A stretch of DNA of 64,000 nt from Candidatus Amarobacter glycogenicus (GTDB lineage Bacteria; Chloroflexota; Dehalococcoidia; Tepidiformales; Tepidiformaceae). The notes beneath the pieces were generated by a model. It ran no database searches and was not told where the DNA came from. It worked only from the letters and a program-made list of their open reading frames with translations. Of the stretch, positions 27,992 through 36,490 are shown piece by piece (the first letter of the stretch is position 1; every line of letters begins with the position of its first letter). The position numbers and the translations under genes were made by a program. Location of the stretch: positions 1 through 64,000 of the forward strand of contig JADJZF010000006.1 in NCBI GenBank assembly GCA_016719395.1, read 5' to 3'.

Positions 27992-29536
27992 ATGGCGGGG
28001 ACGATTGTTGTTGGTAACCACACGCACGAGGAGATCCTCGACTCCCTGAACGCCGTTGATGAGATGGCGGTGGGCACCCGGGCAGGCAGCCGCCTCCGCT
28101 CGCGCATGATGCATTTCGCAGCGGACGAAGACTTCCGCATTTATGCGTCATCGATGAAGGGGGACCCCAAGACACTCCAGATCGTGAACGATCCGTCGAT
28201 TTCGCTGCTCGTGCTCGACCGGCGGACCGACCAGTCTGGCTGGCGCGAAATCGAGGTCACCGGCCGAGCCGAGATAGTCACCGATCCGGCCGAACGGGCG
28301 AGGGCGCTGGAAATGGTTTCTGGCCCGTCACCGATCGTCGCCCACCTGAAAGGGGCGGGTCAGACCGACATCCTCGATTTCATCCGGATAACGCCGATAG
28401 AAGTGAAGATGCGGATCTTCGGCGAGATCGTCGCCGGGATGCCGCCGACCGTCGTCGAGTTCGAAGAGAACGCGAGGGCCGAGAGTGACCTCGCAGGGGT
28501 CCGCAAGCGCTTCACTGCCTGGCGAGAAGCGGTGCGCACGCTTTCCCTTCTCGCGAGCCTCGTTCCAGTGGTGCTGGGCGTCGCCTTCGCGTGGAACATC
28601 ACCGGCGAAATCGCGTGGTTCCCTGCGGTCTTCACGCTCCTGGCGGCTGTCGCGGTGCAGGGCGGCACCAACGTGCTCAACGATTACTTCGACCATCGCA
28701 ACGGCAACGACGCCGCGAACCGGGAGTTCGTGCGGCCCTTTTCCGGGGGCAGCCGCGTAATTCAGCTAGGTCTCATGACACCCGTGGAGACCCTCATGCT
28801 CGGCGCCGGATTGTGCGTGGCCGCGGCCGTCGTCGGCGCTGGCCTCGCGTTCGCGGGCCATCCGTGGGTCATCGCATTCGGCATCGCAGGCCTGCTTTCC
28901 GGTGTGTTCTACACGGCCCGCCCGATCTCCTGGGTGACGCGTGGTCTGGGCGAGGTGATGGTCGCCCTCAACTTCGGCGTACTCATGGTCACCGGTGCCT
29001 ACTACGTGCAGACCGGCGAAGTGACCCGGAATTCCATCCTCGTGTCGTTGCCCGTCGCCTTCCTCGTCGCGCTCGTCCTCTACATCAATGAGTTCCCGGA
29101 CTACCGCGCAGACCTGGCGACACACAAGCGCACGCTCGTCGTCCGGCTTGGGCGCGGGCGCGCCGCGAAACTGTACCCGGTGCTGGGTGCGATGCCTTTC
29201 GCGGCCGTTGTGGCGCTGGTGGTTGCGGATGTCGCGCCGCTGATGTCGCTCGCCGCGTTGGCCGGGATCCCACTCTGGCTGAGTGCCTCGCGCATCGTCC
29301 TCCAGCATTCCGAAGAGCCTTTCGAGCTGGCGCCGGCGAACGCACTGACCGCAATCGCGCACCTCACGACCGGCCTGCTCTTCGCTCTCGGCTACGCGTG
29401 GGAGGAACTTGGCCGCGACGGTTTGCCGTTGGCCGTCGCCCTGGCGGCGGTGGGGCTCGGGTACATCGCCTACATGTACCGTTCGGTGGAGCGCCAGCGC
29501 CGGATCTTCGCGGGCGTCAAAACGGTCCTCCGCTGA
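27992..29536 (+). CDS. PNPOx-like domain fused to UbiA/MenA-like prenyltransferase
   Basis: The 514-residue protein is a fusion. Residues about 1-160 form a pyridoxamine-phosphate-oxidase-like split barrel (GTRAGSRLRSRMMHF, SSMKGDPKTLQIVNDP, REIEVTGRAEIV), as found in flavin- or F420-binding proteins. Residues about 180-510 form a UbiA-type membrane prenyltransferase with about eight helices and both Asp-rich motifs: NDYFDHRNGND (230 onward, closest to MenA) and EFPDYRADLATHKRTLVVRLG. The second half would attach a polyprenyl chain to a quinone precursor such as 1,4-dihydroxy-2-naphthoate. GGAGG precedes the ATG. No other menaquinone gene is in the window, and the role of the N-terminal domain is unknown. 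Confidence 0.82.
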   Translation: MAGTIVVGNHTHEEILDSLNAVDEMAVGTRAGSRLRSRMMHFAADEDFRIYASSMKGDPKTLQIVNDPSISLLVLDRRTDQSGWREIEVTGRAEIVTDPAERARALEMVSGPSPIVAHLKGAGQTDILDFIRITPIEVKMRIFGEIVAGMPPTVVEFEENARAESDLAGVRKRFTAWREAVRTLSLLASLVPVVLGVAFAWNITGEIAWFPAVFTLLAAVAVQGGTNVLNDYFDHRNGNDAANREFVRPFSGGSRVIQLGLMTPVETLMLGAGLCVAAAVVGAGLAFAGHPWVIAFGIAGLLSGVFYTARPISWVTRGLGEVMVALNFGVLMVTGAYYVQTGEVTRNSILVSLPVAFLVALVLYINEFPDYRADLATHKRTLVVRLGRGRAAKLYPVLGAMPFAAVVALVVADVAPLMSLAALAGIPLWLSASRIVLQHSEEPFELAPANALTAIAHLTTGLLFALGYAWEELGRDGLPLAVALAAVGLGYIAYMYRSVERQRRIFAGVKTVLR

Positions 29537-29579
29537 CCTCCGTCGCCCCTAGGAGGTTCGCGCCGTACCCTCAGAGGCC

Positions 29580-30173
29580 GTGCTGAAGCGCATCATGGAT
29601 GTTTTCATAACGGTCGTGGCGGCACCTGCGTGGCTGCCGCTCATGATCCTGTCGGCCTGCGCGCTCGCTTTCGAACTGCGCGGGAACCCTATCTTTATCC
29701 AGGAACGGGTCGGCCTTCACGGGAAGCCGTTTCGGATGATCAAGTTGCGTACGATGCGCCACTCGAAGCCGGGTGAGGAAGACCACTACGACGTCGAGGA
29801 CTTTTCGACTTTCGTCTTCGCGCCACCGGACAAGCCGAACCCTCGCATCACCCGCTTCGGGGCCATCGCCCGGAAGACTTCGCTGGACGAGCTGCCCAAC
29901 CTCTTCAACGTGCTGTGGGGACAGATGTCGCTGGTCGGCCCGCGGCCGGAAGTGCCGGAGATCGTCGGGCAGTTTCCGCCCGAGTATCATCGCCGCCATG
30001 ATGTCCTTCCTGGCATCGCCGGCCTCGCCCAGATGAAGGGCCGTTCAGATTTGACCTATGACGAAATCGCTACCTACGATCTCGAATACGTGGATCACCA
30101 CTCGGTGCTAACCGACATCAAGATCCTGATCGGCACCGCCTTCGGCGTGGTGCGGGGGAGCGGCGCACGATGA
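29580..30173 (+). CDS. Initiating sugar-phosphate transferase (bacterial sugar transferase family)
   Basis: The 197-residue protein is a monotopic phosphoglycosyl transferase: an N-terminal membrane segment (MDVFITVVAAPAWLPLMIL), the basic KLRTMRHS motif, then RKTSLDELPNLFNVLWGQMS and LVGPRPE. Such enzymes place the first sugar phosphate on undecaprenyl phosphate in glycan synthesis. It lacks the large N-terminal membrane domain of WcaJ-type members. GTG start at 29580; the end overlaps the next gene by ATGA, marking a glycan operon. Confidence 0.88.
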   Translation: MLKRIMDVFITVVAAPAWLPLMILSACALAFELRGNPIFIQERVGLHGKPFRMIKLRTMRHSKPGEEDHYDVEDFSTFVFAPPDKPNPRITRFGAIARKTSLDELPNLFNVLWGQMSLVGPRPEVPEIVGQFPPEYHRRHDVLPGIAGLAQMKGRSDLTYDEIATYDLEYVDHHSVLTDIKILIGTAFGVVRGSGAR

Positions 30174-32065
30174 CGCTGGCGTCTCCCTCTCTTGCCGGCC
30201 GGCTGTTCAACGGGGACAACGCCCGTGCCGCGGGCGCAGTGGTGCTGGACCTCTGCGTGATCGCGCTCGCGTACGCCGCAGCGCTCCTGCTTCGCTTCGA
30301 TGCTGACGTGCCCCAGCGCAACCTGGAGTTCGTCCTCACGGTCTTCCCATTGCTCGCGCTGGTATACGTCGCCGCGAACGTCGTTTTCGGTGTCTACCGG
30401 ACGGTTTGGACCTACGGGAGCCTCGGCGACATCCTCAACCTGTTCCTTCCGATCGCCGTGGCGACTGCGCTGATCTTCGGCGTGAACTTCTGGATCCGCG
30501 ACCGGGACCTGCCGCTCTCGGTCGTCCTGATCGCCGGCGAGCTGATCTTCCCCGGGATGGCTTTCGTAAAAATGCGCAGCCGCCTCCTCACGCGACTGAC
30601 GCGTGGCGCGGTCGCCTCCCAGCGGCTCCTGATCATCGGCGCGGGCCACACCGGACAGGCACTGGCACGTGAACTGCAGAACAGTCCCGGCCTGAACTAC
30701 CAGCCCATCGGCTATCTTGATGACGACCCGCGGAAGCAGAACCGCCGCATGCACAGCCTCCGCGTCTTTGGCCCCGTAACGGAACTCGAAGCACAAATCC
30801 GGGAACATTCGGTCGACGCCGTTGCGATAGCGATCCCGCGGGCCTCCGGTGCGGTTATCCGGGCGATCGTTGCAACGGCCCAGGCTGCCGGCGTCCCCGT
30901 CCGGATCGTGCCCGGCGTCGAACGCTGGATGTCGAGTGGGCACACCAACGACGCGCTCCGCGAAATCACACTGGACGACCTCCTCGGCCGCGAGCCGGTC
31001 CAGGTGGACTATGTCGCCTGCAGCCAGTCGGTGAAAGACCAGGTCGTCCTGGTCACCGGTGCCGCCGGTTCCATCGGCTCGGAGTTGTGCCGGCAGATCG
31101 CGACGTTCCAGCCGCTGGAGTTGCACCTGTGCGACAACAACGAAAGCGGACTGTTCGACCTGGCCGCAGAGATCTCCGGGGTGTCCCCACAGACCATCAT
31201 CAAGCTCTGGCCGGCGAGCGTAGTCGACCCGCGCAAGGTCAACGAGATCTTCAACCAGGTGCGCCCTCAGCTCGTCTACCACGCAGCTGCGTACAAACAC
31301 GTGCCGATGCTCGAATCCAACCCGGACGAGGCATTCCGGGCGAATGTCCTTGGCACGCTGAACGTCGCCTCCGCTTCCAAGACGTTCGAAACGGGCACGT
31401 TCGTCCTGATATCCACGGACAAGGCCGTGCGGCCGACGAGCGTGATGGGCGCGACCAAGCGTATCGCTGAGCTGATGGTTATCGCTCTCGCACGGGAGAG
31501 TGACCACACGAAGTTCGTCGCCGTGCGCTTCGGGAACGTGATGGGCAGCCGCGGTTCGGCGCCACTCACCTTCATGCGCCAGATCGAGCGTGGTGGACCC
31601 GTCACCATCACTCACCCGGACATGATGCGCTACTTCATCAGCATTCCGGAGGCGGTCAGCCTGGTTATCCAGGCAGGGACGTTCGGCGGCGGCGGCAATA
31701 TCTACATGCTCGACATGGGCCAGGAGATCAATATGCTCGAACTCGCCGAGCGCATGATCCGGCTCCGCGGGCTGCGGCCCGGCGACGACATAGAAGTCAT
31801 CTTCACCGGCCCGCGTCCCGGGGAGAAACTCCGGGAAGAGCTCGTGTCCGACTTCGAACAGATGGAATCGACGGACCATCCGAAGGTGATGCGGCTGACC
31901 GCCTCCGCGGAGATCACCGAAGGCGAAATCCGGCGGCTCATCGAGGAGCTCGACTCGATGCAGTGGACCGACAAGGAAGAATTGAAGCGGCGTATCCACC
32001 TTGTTGCCCGGCGCTACTCCAACGACGCCGACGAGGTGCACGAGTCGGAGCCGGCCAACCCATGA
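30170..32065 (+). CDS. CapD/WbpM-type membrane nucleotide-sugar 4,6-dehydratase
   Basis: The 631-residue protein has four N-terminal membrane helices, a first Rossmann domain (LLIIGAGHTGQALARELQ) and a C-terminal extended-SDR domain with TGAAGSIGS at about 296-304. The catalytic segment VRPTSVMGATKR carries Met426 in place of the usual SDR Tyr together with Lys430, the SMK-type arrangement of UDP-GlcNAc 4,6-dehydratases such as WbpM and PglF. It would commit UDP-GlcNAc to 6-deoxy-4-keto sugars for bacillosamine- or FucNAc-like residues. Overlapping ends with both neighbours (ATGA) indicate coupling. Confidence 0.88.
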   Translation: MTLASPSLAGRLFNGDNARAAGAVVLDLCVIALAYAAALLLRFDADVPQRNLEFVLTVFPLLALVYVAANVVFGVYRTVWTYGSLGDILNLFLPIAVATALIFGVNFWIRDRDLPLSVVLIAGELIFPGMAFVKMRSRLLTRLTRGAVASQRLLIIGAGHTGQALARELQNSPGLNYQPIGYLDDDPRKQNRRMHSLRVFGPVTELEAQIREHSVDAVAIAIPRASGAVIRAIVATAQAAGVPVRIVPGVERWMSSGHTNDALREITLDDLLGREPVQVDYVACSQSVKDQVVLVTGAAGSIGSELCRQIATFQPLELHLCDNNESGLFDLAAEISGVSPQTIIKLWPASVVDPRKVNEIFNQVRPQLVYHAAAYKHVPMLESNPDEAFRANVLGTLNVASASKTFETGTFVLISTDKAVRPTSVMGATKRIAELMVIALARESDHTKFVAVRFGNVMGSRGSAPLTFMRQIERGGPVTITHPDMMRYFISIPEAVSLVIQAGTFGGGGNIYMLDMGQEINMLELAERMIRLRGLRPGDDIEVIFTGPRPGEKLREELVSDFEQMESTDHPKVMRLTASAEITEGEIRRLIEELDSMQWTDKEELKRRIHLVARRYSNDADEVHESEPANP

Positions 32066-32646
32066 CTAACTTCCGCGTGCATCCCACAGCCGAGGTCAGC
32101 GACCAGGCGAACATCGGCGACGGCGCGAGCATCTGGCACCAGGCCCAGGTCCGCGAACGAGCGAGCATTGGCGCGGGCTGCGTCATCGGCAAGGGTGTGT
32201 ACGTCGGTGCGGGCGTTTCCATTGGCGCAAACTGCAAGGTCCAGAACTACTCGTGTGTCTACGAAGGCAACACCCTGGAAGATGGAGTCTTCGTCGGCCC
32301 GGAAGTCGTCTTCACGAACGACCGTTACCCTCGCGCGATCAACCCCGATGGCACGCTCAAGGCCGCGAGTGACTGGGAACTTCAAGGGACACTCGTGAAG
32401 TACGGCGCGGCGGTTGGCTCGCGCTCGGTCATTCTTCCAGGGCTCACGATCGGGCGTTGGGCGCTCGTCGCGGCCGGCTCAGTTGTCACGAAGGACGTGC
32501 CAGACCACGCCATCGTGGCCGGTAACCCTGCCCGGCAGCGCGGGTGGGCCTGCGTGTGTGCACGGCCGCTGTCGGAAGAGCTGGTCTGCCGCGAGTGCGG
32601 GCGGAGATACGCGAGCACAGGCGATGGCCTGGTACCCGCGTCTTAG
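32062..32646 (+). CDS. WbpD-like N-acetyltransferase (left-handed beta-helix)
   Basis: The 194-residue protein consists of hexapeptide repeats ([IV]G-x-x-x-x pattern: ANIGDGASIW, ASIGAGCVIG, VYVGAGVSIG, and later SVILPGLTIGRWALVAAGSVV). This is the fold of acetyl-CoA-dependent sugar acetyltransferases such as WbpD/WlbB, which acetylate the 3-amino group of UDP-GlcNAc(3N)A. A short Cys-rich tail (CVCARPLSEELVCRECGRRY) may bind zinc, as in several family members. It starts in the ATGA overlap with the dehydratase gene; its stop overlaps the convergent membrane gene. Confidence 0.85.
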   Translation: MTNFRVHPTAEVSDQANIGDGASIWHQAQVRERASIGAGCVIGKGVYVGAGVSIGANCKVQNYSCVYEGNTLEDGVFVGPEVVFTNDRYPRAINPDGTLKAASDWELQGTLVKYGAAVGSRSVILPGLTIGRWALVAAGSVVTKDVPDHAIVAGNPARQRGWACVCARPLSEELVCRECGRRYASTGDGLVPAS

Positions 32647-33395
32647 AGTATTTCGCGGATATCGTTCCCCAAAGAGAACGTTCCCAGCGCCGTCAGCAGG
32701 CCGAACACCGAAACCGCTAGGACTCGCACCGGACGCGTCTCGTGGAGCGTACGCAAACCCTCGAAACGGAGTACGGCGACCCAAATCACCATCACGACCG
32801 CTGCGACTATCCAGATTGGGAATGCGACTATCGACGGCAATCCGGGAAGCGTCGCCACAGTGGTGCGTTTCCAGTCCGTCCACCACCACCGTTCCCACCT
32901 TTGGATGAGCCAGACGATCAGGAACGCACCTGCAGCCGGGATCGCAACGAACATCGCGATGGCGAGCACCTTGGGATCGAGCAAGGTGAAGTCGACCCCG
33001 TCGCTCTTCACAATGATCGCGCCAACGATCGTGCCCGCAGCGAGCGGCCAGCCGAGGAGGACATACCGGGCAGGCAGGAACGGCCGACCAAGAACGACAA
33101 AGAGGCCCCCAATGCTCCCCAGCACCGTGGTAACCAGGAGCAGGGAAAGCGTGTTCGAGAATGTGAACCGGCCCATGATGAAGCCGTCATCGCTCTCGAG
33201 GCCGCGGATGAAGTCCGGCGAAGTGAACCGTAGCAGGAGCATCGCCAGGCGCCCGCCGATTCCACCAACCACCAGCCCGGCAAGTCCGCCGGCACACGCG
33301 CCAAGCGACGTCCAGCGCGCCAGCATCGTCAGGTCGGCCAGCATCCCCAGAGACGTGCTCTCGGCGAGTTCTTTGCGACAAGCGGGGTTCGCCAC
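32643..33395 (-). CDS. Multi-pass membrane protein of unknown function
   Basis: The 250-residue protein has about six hydrophobic helices (for example GGLAGLVVGGIGGRLAMLLL, and SLLLVTTVLGSIGGLFVVLG) with a basic RWERWWWTDWKR loop between helices 4 and 5. The GTG at 33395 is preferred because AGAGG lies 7 nt upstream; the reading frame upstream of it has no hydrophobic or conserved character. It is convergent with the glycan genes on its left and divergent from the aminotransferase on its right, so it interrupts the glycan locus. I recognise no family. Confidence 0.6.
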   Translation of the reverse strand: MANPACRKELAESTSLGMLADLTMLARWTSLGACAGGLAGLVVGGIGGRLAMLLLRFTSPDFIRGLESDDGFIMGRFTFSNTLSLLLVTTVLGSIGGLFVVLGRPFLPARYVLLGWPLAAGTIVGAIIVKSDGVDFTLLDPKVLAIAMFVAIPAAGAFLIVWLIQRWERWWWTDWKRTTVATLPGLPSIVAFPIWIVAAVVMVIWVAVLRFEGLRTLHETRPVRVLAVSVFGLLTALGTFSLGNDIREIL

Positions 33396-33553
33396 TGCAG
33401 TACCTCTGTTCGCGGGAGGATAACCCCTATTCGAGCCATCGCAAGCGCAAATCCTCCCAATGCAGCGCACACCGGTTCGCCTTGGTAACCTCAATCGAAA
33501 GCACGCGCCCCACTACTTCACCCGGTATCCTGCCGGGCCCCGAGGAGTCCCGC

Positions 33554-34645
33554 ATGACCACGATCGAACGCCAGCACATTCCCGTTGCGAAGCCGCTCAT
33601 CGGCGAGGCCGAGAAGCGCGCCGTCATGGAAGTCCTCGATAGCGGCCATCTTGCCCAGGGGCCGCGCACCGAAGCCTTCGAGCAGTCGTTCGCGGCCTAC
33701 ATCGGCACGAAGCACGCCATCGGGGTGAACAGCGGCACCGCGGCCCTCATCGTCGCGCTCCAGGCGCATGGCGTCGGTCCCGGCGATGAGGTCATAACAA
33801 CGCCGTTCAGTTTCATCGCGACGGCGACGAGCATCCTCGCCTGTGGCGCGACCCCGGTCTTCGTCGATGTCGACCCGTTCGACTTCAACCTCGACCCGGG
33901 AAAGGTCGAAGAGGCGATCACCGAGAACACGAAAGCCGTGATGCCGGTCCACATCTTCGGGCACCCGGCCCGCATCCTCGAACTCCAGCAGCTCTGCGAC
34001 GAGAACGGCCTCGCACTCGTGGAAGACGCCGCGCAGGCACACGGCGCCGAGCACCTCGGCCGGCGCGTTGGCAGCTACGGCACCGGCTGCTTCAGCTTCT
34101 ACCCCACGAAGAACATGACCACCGGCGAAGGCGGCATCATCACCACCAACGACGACGAAGTCGCCCGCATGTGCCGCATCATCCGCAGCCACGGCCAGGA
34201 ACAGCGCTACAAGCACGACTACTTCGGACTCAACTGGCGGATGCAGGACCTCAACGCCGCCATCGGCCTCGTCCAGATGGACTACATCGAGGACTGGAAC
34301 GTGGCCCGGATAGCGAACGCCGAGAAGCTCTCCTCGCTCATCCGCTCCGTTGAAACACCGCGCGTTCGTGAGGGCGACCGCCACGTCTTCCACCAGTTCA
34401 CCATCCGTGTCCCGGGCGACCGCGACGCGTTCCAGGCGAAGCTCCAGGAAGCCGGTATTGGGAGCGCCGTCCACTACCCGATCCCGATCCACCGGCAGCC
34501 AATCATGGAAAAGATGGGCCTCAGCGACTTCGATTGTCCGGTCGCCGAAGCCGCCTCCGAGCGCGTCCTCTCGCTGCCGGTGCACCCCTCTCTCGGTCCG
34601 GAAGATGTGGAGTACATCGCGAGCGTGGTGAATCGGATCGGGTGA
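33554..34645 (+). CDS. DegT/DnrJ/EryC1-family sugar aminotransferase (WbpE-like)
   Basis: The 363-residue PLP enzyme has the family hallmarks: VNSGTAALIVALQA, DEVITTPFSFIATA, EDAAQAHGAE and the PLP lysine in SFYPTKNMTTGEGG (Lys186). WbpE and its relatives transfer an amino group from glutamate to the 3-keto group of UDP-GlcNAcA-type sugars. The neighbouring oxidase and dehydrogenase homologues support that assignment, although 4-keto substrates are possible for this family. ATG with GAGGAG 7-8 nt upstream. Confidence 0.85.
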   Translation: MTTIERQHIPVAKPLIGEAEKRAVMEVLDSGHLAQGPRTEAFEQSFAAYIGTKHAIGVNSGTAALIVALQAHGVGPGDEVITTPFSFIATATSILACGATPVFVDVDPFDFNLDPGKVEEAITENTKAVMPVHIFGHPARILELQQLCDENGLALVEDAAQAHGAEHLGRRVGSYGTGCFSFYPTKNMTTGEGGIITTNDDEVARMCRIIRSHGQEQRYKHDYFGLNWRMQDLNAAIGLVQMDYIEDWNVARIANAEKLSSLIRSVETPRVREGDRHVFHQFTIRVPGDRDAFQAKLQEAGIGSAVHYPIPIHRQPIMEKMGLSDFDCPVAEAASERVLSLPVHPSLGPEDVEYIASVVNRIG

Positions 34646-34688
34646 CGCCGGCTGGGAACTTGCTGCCCGGCGGTATCGTTAGGGAGTT

Positions 34689-35443
34689 GTGAAACTCCTC
34701 GCGAACGCCTTCGCCGTGGTCGTCGTGGTTTTGACCGCCACTGGCTTCGTCTCGCCTGCGTCTGCACAGACGCCGCCTGCCGCGTCCCCGACCCCCGTCG
34801 AAACGTCCGTTCCCGGTCATCTCCTCCAGGTCCGCTACGGCCCCCACGCTGGCGCCGATTTCAGTTTCGCCGGCCCGGATACGACCGGACTGCCGCACCT
34901 AGGTCCCGAAGCCGCCGTCCGTCGCTCAGCGAAGGATTACTCCCATCCACTCAACGTTCCCGGATATAACGAACCTCGCCCGCGCCGACGGCGGTCGTCG
35001 CTCTGGTCGACGCCACGGTCAGGCTCGCCAATCCGGACGGCGTTCTCGCCAGTCGCTTGCGCCTGGACGGGAGGCGGCGATTTCCTGATTGAGTGCCCGG
35101 GCCCAGCCCGTGACTGAGGTTCGCCAAACGAGCATCGGCGGCTGGATCGCTCACGCTACTGCCCGGCCCGTCGGTTCAGGCTCGGTCACGCGCGATCTAC
35201 CTGACCACGGGCAACCCGCTTCAGGTTGGACAGGCGTCGACGACAACGCAAGCGCTCCGCGTTGCCGCAGCGCTGGCGCGTCGTCGCGACGCCGCGCCCC
35301 AGGGACCGGAAATTCGGGATTCGGAATTCGCACGGGTCATCTATCACCTGGCCGGGTCGCTCCGTCACAGTGGCAGTGGGATCGTGATGCTCTGCGCCCG
35401 GATAGGTCGCCGAACCGGCCGGCCGATTCGCGCCGGCGACTAA
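34689..35443 (+). pseudogene. Frame-broken small secreted protein
   Basis: A GTG at 34689 begins a clear signal peptide (LLANAFAVVVVVLTATGF then VSPASAQ). After about 85 codons the frame loses sense near 34975. A different frame then reads APTAVVALVDATVRLANPDG, and from about 35105 a third reads SVQARSRAIYLTTGNPLQVG, then QALRVAAALARRRD, and so on to a TAA at 35441-35443. Joined, this would be an exported protein of about 250 residues with no family I recognise. The breaks are one- or two-base indels, as elsewhere in the window, so this is either an assembly artefact or a recently inactivated gene. It lies between the aminotransferase and oxidoreductase genes. Confidence 0.5.
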
Positions 35444-35476
35444 CGTTTCACGCCCGGGCTGATAACCTGAATCTCG

Positions 35477-36490
35477 ATGACTCGAACCCTTCGCGCGGCC
35501 GTCATCGGCCTTGGCTCCATGGGAGCCAATCATGCCCGTGTCCTCTCCGATACACCCGGCGTCGAACTCGTCGCCGTCGCTGATGCGAACCCGGCGGCCG
35601 TAAACAAGACCATTGCGGGACGCCCAATTCCCGGCTTCCCGGATGCGGTGTCGCTCCTCCGCGAAACCCGCCCGGACATGGTCTCCATCGTCGTCCCGAC
35701 GCAACTCCACGAGGAAGTCGCACTCCAGGCGATTGCCGCCGGGGCGAACGTGCTCGTCGAGAAGCCCATCGCCGCCACGCTCGATGCGGCCCGTCGCATC
35801 GCCGTCGCCGCCGAACAGGCAGGGCTCGTGCTCACCGTCGGCCACATCGAGCGATTCAACCCGGCCGTCCAGGAACTGAAGCGCCGGCTCGACGCGGGCC
35901 AGGGCGGCAACGTCCTGCAGGTGCGTGCCCGTCGCGTTGGACCGTTCCCGCATCGGATCCGCGATGTCGGTGTCATTTACGACCTTGGTCCGCACGACAT
36001 CGACATCATGCGCTACCTCCTCGGCGACGAGATCGAACGCGTCTACGCCGAGTCCCGAAGCCACATCGCGACAGGCAACGAGGACATGTTCGCCGGGCTC
36101 GTCCGCTTCCACGGCGGCGCCATGGGCACGCTCGATATCAACTGGCTCACCCCGACGAAGGAACGCACGCTCACCGTCCTCTGTGAAAAGGGCATGTTCG
36201 TCGTCGACTACGCCGCCCAGTCGCTGGCGTTCTACGAAAACTTCGACGCGGCCGCGCGTGAGGGCCGCTACGCCTCGGTTACCGAAGGCCCGATGACTCG
36301 CTACCCCATCCCCAACCGTGAACCGCTCAGGGTCGAGCTCGAAGCGTTCCGCGACGCCGTGCTCGCCGGTGGGCCGCCGCCGGTCAGCGCGCTCGATGGT
36401 ATGGCGGCCCTCGCCGTCGCCGAGGCCCTCGTCCGCTCCGGCGAGACAGGGATGCCGGTCCACGTGGACCCGGTGGCCGCCACATCATGA
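35477..36490 (+). CDS. Gfo/Idh/MocA-family sugar oxidoreductase (WbpB/WlbA-like)
   Basis: The 337-residue protein has an N-terminal Rossmann fold (AAVIGLGSMGANHARVL), the EKPIA motif that carries the catalytic Lys, and GHIERFNPAV and YDLGPHDIDIMRYLLG in the C-terminal half. WbpB/WlbA oxidises UDP-GlcNAcA at C3 before transamination. The adjoining UDP-sugar 6-dehydrogenase and the upstream aminotransferase make the same role likely here. No strong Shine-Dalgarno is seen; the stop overlaps the next start as ATGA. Confidence 0.85.
   Translation: MTRTLRAAVIGLGSMGANHARVLSDTPGVELVAVADANPAAVNKTIAGRPIPGFPDAVSLLRETRPDMVSIVVPTQLHEEVALQAIAAGANVLVEKPIAATLDAARRIAVAAEQAGLVLTVGHIERFNPAVQELKRRLDAGQGGNVLQVRARRVGPFPHRIRDVGVIYDLGPHDIDIMRYLLGDEIERVYAESRSHIATGNEDMFAGLVRFHGGAMGTLDINWLTPTKERTLTVLCEKGMFVVDYAAQSLAFYENFDAAAREGRYASVTEGPMTRYPIPNREPLRVELEAFRDAVLAGGPPPVSALDGMAALAVAEALVRSGETGMPVHVDPVAATS

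Noticed and set aside
35089..35583. Alternative coding frame overlapping the start of the oxidoreductase gene
   Set aside because: Its sequence is Arg/Ser-rich and runs through the well-supported oxidoreductase start; the more sensible reading is the shifted secreted protein that ends at 35443.
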